A DNA stretch of 64,000 nt from Amphibalanus amphitrite (taxonomy: Eukaryota > Arthropoda > Thecostraca > Balanomorpha > Balanidae). The notes beneath the pieces are model-generated. The model was not told the origin of the DNA. It saw only the letters and a list, made by a program, of their open reading frames with translations, and made no database searches. The stretch is taken from NCBI RefSeq assembly GCF_019059575.1, contig NW_024883040.1, positions 62,001 through 126,000 on the forward strand. Reading direction: 5' to 3'. Made by a program: the position numbers and the translations under genes. Position 1 is the first letter of the stretch; every line of letters begins with the position of its first letter. Positions 58,401-64,000 of this stretch are shown here, in pieces.

Positions 58401-59514
58401 TGGCCGAGACCGGCCGATCTCGGCGGTCACAGCTAATCTGCCGGCCCGCCGCCGCGACACCATTTATCACCGATCATTGGCCGGGTCGGGGAGGACCGTC
58501 GGACGGGGGGAGGGAGACACAGGGCGGCCGGCGGTCCCACTGACCCGCTGTGATGTGTCGCTTGGGAAACGATGTCCGGTCGGTCACGGTTTGATGCTAA
58601 TGACCTGCGGTCGCCAGTGGTCCCCAGATGACCCTTGGTGGGTCCACAGCCACTCGTCCACAGGGGGCCGGCGACATCGTTAATTTCAGCGGAGGTCATC
58701 TCGGGTCAACAATGGCCGGTGCTGAGATAACAAGCCTGTTTGGTTGCCCTGCTACCCGCGGTCGCCGAGACGCCGGCAACCAGCAGCGGCCGTACAAAGG
58801 CAGATGGCTCCAAACGATTTGTAAACGATCCGCCCCGGCCCTGTGTGGGAATGCTGCCGGCATGTCTGCAGAGGGAGCGATGAAAAGACGGCGCTCAATG
58901 CCGGTATGCGCCCCTGCTCGGAATGCGCCCTCCTGAAGAAACAGCTGGGCTTCCGCCCGGCTGAGCACGGTCTGCTCAGCTCGCCCGGCCGGTCGAGAGC
59001 ACTCGAAACTAAATCATCCCGAAAATGGCCGGCCGTCGGACGCCGCGCCGTCCGCAGCAATCCCGGCGCGGCCGGCGACAATCGCGGCGCATTATGGCCT
59101 CATCGGTAGCGTCTCTGTATCCGCGACTGGCCGGTGGCCAACAATTCATTCGTCGTCCGTCTGCCGGCTCAAAGGAGCGGCAATCAATTACTCTGAGATG
59201 GAGTCTCCCTCAGTGGACAATGGAGTCGGTGCGGCGCGGCGAGCAGCGACGCGCCGAGCGCCGCCGCCGCGCCACAGACGTCCCCTTGTGACCGCCTCAC
59301 TGTCGCTAATCAGCCACAATGACCAGACGGCCGAAACGCACGTAAAATATGCTGCGGCAGGCCTAAAGACGCCCGAATTACTTGAGGTTTAGACGTTTAG
59401 TTGTGTGGCGGACCATAGCCTAATGGGGTCTGGCTATGACCACTGGTGAAGTGGGTCTATCGGATAATTACGAATGGAAACTATGCTGTATTTGAGGTCA
59501 TAACAAGCTGGCAG
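55402..59514. other. Gene-poor DNA with several GC islands
   Basis: GC-rich parts at 55.4-55.6, 56.0-56.3, 57.6-57.95 and 58.3-59.3 kb alternate with AT-rich DNA at 56.3-57.0 and 57.35-57.55 kb. CTCTATTTATAGTCACC near 55503 could be a TATA box. GTAGCGCAGTTGGTG near 58244 resembles a tRNA A box but has no B box or cloverleaf. No gene is supported. Confidence 0.4.
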
Positions 59515-59586
59515 AGTTATTATTTTGTTATTATTTTTGTTATTATTTTTATTACAGTTATTTTGTTACAGTTATTGTTTTTGATA
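59515..59586. repeat. TTATT-rich minisatellite
   Basis: Repeated TTATTATTTTTGTTATTATT and TTACAGTTATTTTG words make an Ile/Val/Leu-rich + frame that could be mistaken for a membrane segment. Confidence 0.85.
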
Positions 59587-61788
59587 AAAAAGAGGCTTAC
59601 GGCATGCTTATCCTTGGAGCTCCACTAGCTTCGGTTGACATGGATTGATCAGATCATTTATCACCGAAATAATAAGATGATTGAGTGAAAATGGCAATCA
59701 TCCGCAACAGCACATGAACAGAAACAAGTCTAACGCTATAAAGTCGAAACCTAAAAATGTTCCCTTATAACACTTTTCGACAACGAATTAGGTACTGAGG
59801 AAGTAGAAATCCTTCTTCAGTCCGTGTCTGGTGGACGTATCCGACTTTGTCCGACGTGAGTGGCGTCCGTCGTCCTGTCATGTCGCCAGATGGCTGCCGC
59901 TATCATCCAGCCCAGCTGCGCCAGCCCGCCGTCCGTTCCCTGACCGATGGGCCTGCCCCGCCAATGCCGGTCGGCAGCGACAGCAACCCATGATGTCCAG
60001 CTCTAGACTGTCCCAGACACCCTCCGGACACCCCGGCACCCCCGCGGGCACCCCACGGACACCCGCGGCGTGTCCGGAGGGTCCGCCAGCCCGGAGAATT
60101 CAGAGAGAATTAGCCGGGCATTCTGCGGTTGGACGGGCCGCCGCCGGTCCGTCGGCAGGACACCGGTCGCCGTCGCCGCCGGCGCAGACAGCGCCATTCG
60201 ACGCTTTGTGCGCGCCGTCTTATCTCGGCGACGATCCCGGGTGCAAAAAAATGTCGTCTGCGGGCGCCCCGGCACCCCTCGAGGGCGCTCGGCCGGACGA
60301 CACCTCGCCGCTCGGTCACTGATGATGCATTGGGAGCGGCGCCTCAATGCCCGCCTCTGTAAAAAGCCGCCGGATTAGGGGGATGGCGCCGGCGCCCCGG
60401 TAAAAACTGAGCACCTGGCCGGCCGCCGGTCGCCGGCCGCTCTCCTCTCAGATGGCCGCGCGGCGCTGGTCCTCCTTTGTGGAGGGAATCGGCGTGGATT
60501 CGGCGGCCGTTCCGTGCCCGCCGTCCGGCCGTCCCGACCGCCCCCAGTCGCCCCTGGTCGCCCATAGCCGCCCCGCATTAGGCATTTGAAAGCGATCGCG
60601 CTTGTATGAGTTACTGCACGCTCGCCACGCCGGCGACATAAATTTCCTCGTGGGAATCGCATAGATATTCTCGGTATGTGCGTTGTTGGCTGTGACAAGG
60701 CCGTAAAGTGTGGCCGAGCCGGTCGCCCCCCGCGCCGAGCGACAGCCGGCCGACGCCGTTTACAGATGTGAAAATATCAAATGACCGGCGAACAACGGGG
60801 CAAATTTGAATGCGGAGCAGATCGGGGCCGCATCGGAGCGGGGTCGGACGGCCGACAAAACAGACCGACGCAGCTGCCGCCGGCCGGCGCGCGCTAGCTG
60901 GCCGCGTGTTTTATTTGAGCGGACCGACGGGCAGCTGGCAGAGAGTGGTCATATCATAATTACTCGGCATTGTGGCCGCGGCCGGCCCCTCGCCGCCGCC
61001 GGCTCCGGCGCCGCGAAGCGCGGTGACGGCCAGTTTTGATCAATGGCTGGCTGACTGGCGACACCCGGTCCGGTCCCCTAGTTGTGGAGCCGGCCCGCAG
61101 CGTCCGAATGGCGGTCGGACGAGTTGGAGGAAGTCCAGCCACGAGCAGCGAGCTCACAGAGAGAAGTTGTTGGTTGGGAGGCGGCGGAAGTTTGAACCCA
61201 ACTCGGACGATGGGATGTGAGCTCAACAGGGGAGAAGCTGGCCAGAAGCGGTCAGCCTGAAGAGACGGTGAACCAAATTGCCTCATCAGCACGGATTTCG
61301 GACAGCTTATGAACGACAGCTCGCACCATGCTTACATACATGAAACATCAAAGCCTTAATCTCTCCGTCTTACCTATGTAAGTGACAGTTGAGTTATGCG
61401 AGCCCTGTCAGAGGCGGCAAATAAAGCTCAGTAGAAGCCAGCCACATTCTTTATAGTGACACGACATTAGTCCTCCGCAAACAAACTGACCACAGGACAG
61501 ATTTTTCGTGTCACCGTCATTGACCATCCACCTCATCAGTCTGACCAGCGCAGTCTGGTCAGTCTCACCCTCAGATCTGGCCCATGTATCCCGGGTCACG
61601 TATTGACCGGCGGTCATCGGTCGCGGCGGCAGCGGCGGCGGAGGCGGCGGCGCGTTAGCCACGCCGAACTGGCCACCAATGAGTGCGCCGGCGCACAGTG
61701 TGGCCGAAGACCAGTTTAGCGCGAATTTAATCCCAGCGCCGCTCGGATCCACTGAAAATGGTTCTCTGGTTCCAAAACTGACGTTTAC
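59587..61788. other. GC-rich intergenic DNA, no supported gene
   Basis: Overlapping frames of 60-165 codons on both strands at 59.8-60.7 and 60.8-61.3 kb are compositional. GGCGGCAGCGGCGGCGGAGG-type sequence sits near 61625-61650. Confidence 0.4.
60002..60078. repeat. Degenerate CACCCCGGACAC minisatellite
   Basis: Five or six imperfect 11-13 bp units such as CCGGACACCCCGGCACCCCC. The Pro/Gly/Thr-rich frame over it is a repeat product. Confidence 0.7.
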
Positions 61789-62410
61789 CCCTCACCGGAC
61801 CTATTGGTTTTCAAAATACCCCCCCTTCGCCGGCCGAAGGGGGGGGGGGTACGACCCCCGTCGCTGTTTGGCCCTTGATGAAGCTAGAGCCTCGCGGAAA
61901 AAACGAGCGTGTGTGCCGTTACGAGACGCAGCAACTGGTATCCGATTTTAAGGTCTCAGGTTAACCTGTGACCTCTGAGTTCAGGTCAAGTGGCCCAAGG
62001 CACGGATTCGTTTTTTATTAATAACTTCGCGAAAAAATGCCGCAGAGTCCGCAATTTTGGCATCATCGTGTTCGCCTCGCTCAGGTGCGTCGAATGGTAT
62101 ACTTTTTGTTCGGCTGAAGTCAACTTAAGGTGTTGACCTCGGGTCAAGGTCAAGTTAGAGCCCCCCAGATCACGAAGTTGGTCGAAGGAGGTCATGTTGC
62201 ATATCATTCGATTCGGCAGGTCTTCCTGAGTCCATTGGTGGCTTTCCCGACTCGCTAGCTCAATTTGATCAGGAGTTATTGACGAAAAACTCTTATTATC
62301 CTAGTGACGTCATAAATGACGTCACGTAAGGCCAATAATGCAAAAGTGAAGCATCGAACCTTGCAAGGAGTGCATGAAATCACGATTCCGTGTGCTTGAG
62401 ATAGTTTATT
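61789..62410 (-). mobile_element. Truncated reverse copy of the TTAA element
   Basis: Reverse-complement match to about 34435-35050. Reading from the left: the CCCTCACCGG end (one base different), ACCTATTGGTTTTC, the palindrome TCGCCGGCCGA between C and G runs, then CGCGGAAAAAACGAGCG, GACCTTAAAATCGG-type sequence, the half-site clusters and the paired TGACGTCA palindromes (62305-62324), stopping after GTGCTTGAGATAGTTT. Identity to the 34-kb copy looks like 80-85%, so it is older. No TTAA is present at its left edge. The missing part is the other third of the element. Confidence 0.88.
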
Positions 62411-63539
62411 AGGCTGGAGCCTGTTCGGCCGCGCCGCCCCCCACCTTGGTCAGGTCACGCCGGGCGGCCGACTAGACATGTTCAAAGCTGAATTGACGGC
62501 AAATAGGCAAAAAGTGGCAGCTGAAACTTGCTCGCTTATGTTCAGAAATGTGCGTAGAGTTCAGCCATGCCCTATTCGTCATATCCATTTTTATCCATTT
62601 TGACATTTTCCAACTTCTTTATGAAATACTATTGTGAGAACGATACACATGCAGGGCTCCTGTTCTAACTCATTAAACTCAGAAACCATTCATTGAAAAG
62701 CTACCATGATAGCAGAAACAGCTTCATCATGAATTGTGCTATCCGGTGATATGCTATTTTCTCATATATCTTCTCGAAGCTTCCGTAAAATTTACATTGA
62801 AAACTGGACATATTTCTCAGTACCATAGCCCGATTTCAGGAACCGGAGCGTGGGTCTACTTTCGGCAGGGATATAAGTCCTCAAATGATAAAGTGGCTTA
62901 AAAATAAGGTTCTATCCGATAACTTCGGACAATTTCCTACCCATTGATAGGTATAAATAACAGTTTATCGAAAGTCGGGTTTTTGATTAAATTCGCGCTA
63001 ATCTGGTATTCGGCAAGACTGTGCGGCGGGCGCCGCTCCATCACGCGATTTTATCTGGACACCGGCCGGGCGGCGCGCCGTTTAACATCGCTGCCATGCG
63101 GCGCCGATCGGACACGGCTCGTAAGGCGCTGGGGAGGAGTGGGAGGGAGGGGAGGTCAGCGCCGGTGCTCCATCACGGAGTCGGGCCGCCGCCCGCCGCT
63201 CCACAGCGACAATGGGCGCCGCGCCGCGACCGCCGCCGCTGCGCCGACTCTTGTCCAGCGGCGCGGCTGACCGGTGCCCGCCGAGGGGCGGCGGCGCCCC
63301 GCCCGACGCCCCCGCCGACGCCCCCGCCGACGCCCCCGCGACGTGGCGCACCCAGCAGGTCGCACGAAGGTCAAGCGCGGCGAGTCGACCTTCGAAGGCG
63401 CGCACGACCGCCTCTCCTCGCCCCGGGTGTTTGCGGTAGGCTCTTTTTGCCGACAGTTCGGCTGGTGTCTGCTGTCATGCCAGGAGCCTGGGAATGGCTG
63501 GAGGTCGGGAACTTCACTGTCCGTCCAACAGTGGCCACC
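62411..63539. other. AT-rich DNA then a GC island, no supported gene
   Basis: 62.5-63.0 kb is AT-rich and unique. 63.03-63.4 kb is very GC-rich with CCCCGCCGACGC repeats (about 63300-63345), and frames of 75-215 codons overlap on both strands there. A promoter island is possible, but nothing sets its strand. Confidence 0.4.
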
Positions 63540-63845
63540 GGGTATTGTTACCGCTGTTTCTCCCACTGGAGAGGGGACCGGGTGCGCGCAGGTGGACACC
63601 GGACACAGGGGTCAGTACCATGGGAGAGGGGACCGGACCGGTACGGGGACCGGTCACTGAAGTAGCCGCCGATACAGGTGGACACGGGAGCCAGGTGGCC
63701 GGCCGGTGGACAGACGGGTCACAGGTGGACAGGGTCACACGCACACTGGAGCACAGGTGGACACTCGGCTGGACAGTGGGGGACAAAGCCACCCAGGTGG
63801 TCACTGAGGGAGGGTGAGGGGCGGGTCACAGGTGGTCGGGTCAAA
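63540..63845. repeat. Degenerate ACAGGTGGACAC minisatellite
   Basis: Words such as GCAGGTGGACACCGGACACA, ACAGGTGGACAC and GGGTCACAGGTGG recur with variable spacing. The frames over it are Gly/Thr/Trp-rich repeat products. Confidence 0.65.
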
Positions 63846-64000
63846 GGGGCGGGTGAGTGGCAGTGAGTGACACTGACCGCTGTCCTGTCCAGCTGTCCAC
63901 CAGTTTCAGCCTCCACTGGCACAGACGATATGATAACGGTAACTGATTGATGTAGATAAAGCACACCAATTCTGTAAAACGTTTCAAATTAAGGGAATGA
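63846..64000. other. Window end, nothing recognised
   Basis: Short unique sequence, AT-rich at the edge. Confidence 0.4.

Overview
The window looks like metazoan nuclear DNA, most likely from an arthropod. A barnacle or other crustacean is a guess only. No long intact coding region can be recognised on either strand. GC-rich, CpG-rich islands alternate with AT-rich stretches, and there is much simple-sequence and degenerate minisatellite DNA. There are many non-autonomous DNA transposons, several with clear target-site duplications (TSDs). The long open frames in the GC-rich parts are almost all chance frames or readings of simple repeats. I saw no rRNA, tRNA, CRISPR array, or LTR or virus-like element.

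Layout. 1-6.9 kb is GC-rich and gene-less. 6.88-8.66 kb is a hAT-type element with a perfect 8-bp TSD. 8.7-15.6 kb is mixed intergenic DNA with a possible coding fragment near 13.5 kb. 15.6-15.9 kb is a dimeric hAT MITE. A perfect 22-bp hairpin sits at 19.09 kb. 21.0-27.0 kb is a 6-kb palindromic structure with 1.24-kb inverted arms. Each arm ends inward in a 271-bp cassette of four hairpins closed by a long outer stem. The spacer carries a 1.9-kb foldback element that in turn holds a diverged block of a TTAA-type element. 28.13-28.79 kb is a repeat with 128-bp tandem units. A CpG-rich island at 28.94-29.45 kb ends in what may be a first coding exon.

33.98-35.81 kb is a mariner-like foldback element whose left arm was hit by a 1,035-bp TTAA (piggyBac-type) element. 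The intact right arm preserves the empty site. 38.82-39.08 kb is a hAT MITE. 40.8-50.7 kb is mainly GC-rich intergenic DNA with microsatellites. 51.09-53.30 kb and 54.06-55.40 kb are two Transib-type elements with CACTATGG termini and 5-bp TSDs; the first contains a nested hAT MITE and one end of another TTAA-type element. Between them lies a possible 45-nt microexon. 61.79-62.41 kb is a truncated, reversed copy of the TTAA element. The window ends in degenerate minisatellite DNA.

How it fits together. The region reads as the upstream or intronic landscape of one or more genes, possibly on the + strand from about 29.4 kb, colonised by cut-and-paste transposons that lack recognisable transposase genes and so would depend on enzymes encoded elsewhere. 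The strongest candidate for something undescribed is the four-hairpin cassette: stems differ from hairpin to hairpin while the loop is conserved. The second is a motif of about 45 bp that recurs in three structurally unrelated transposon families here.
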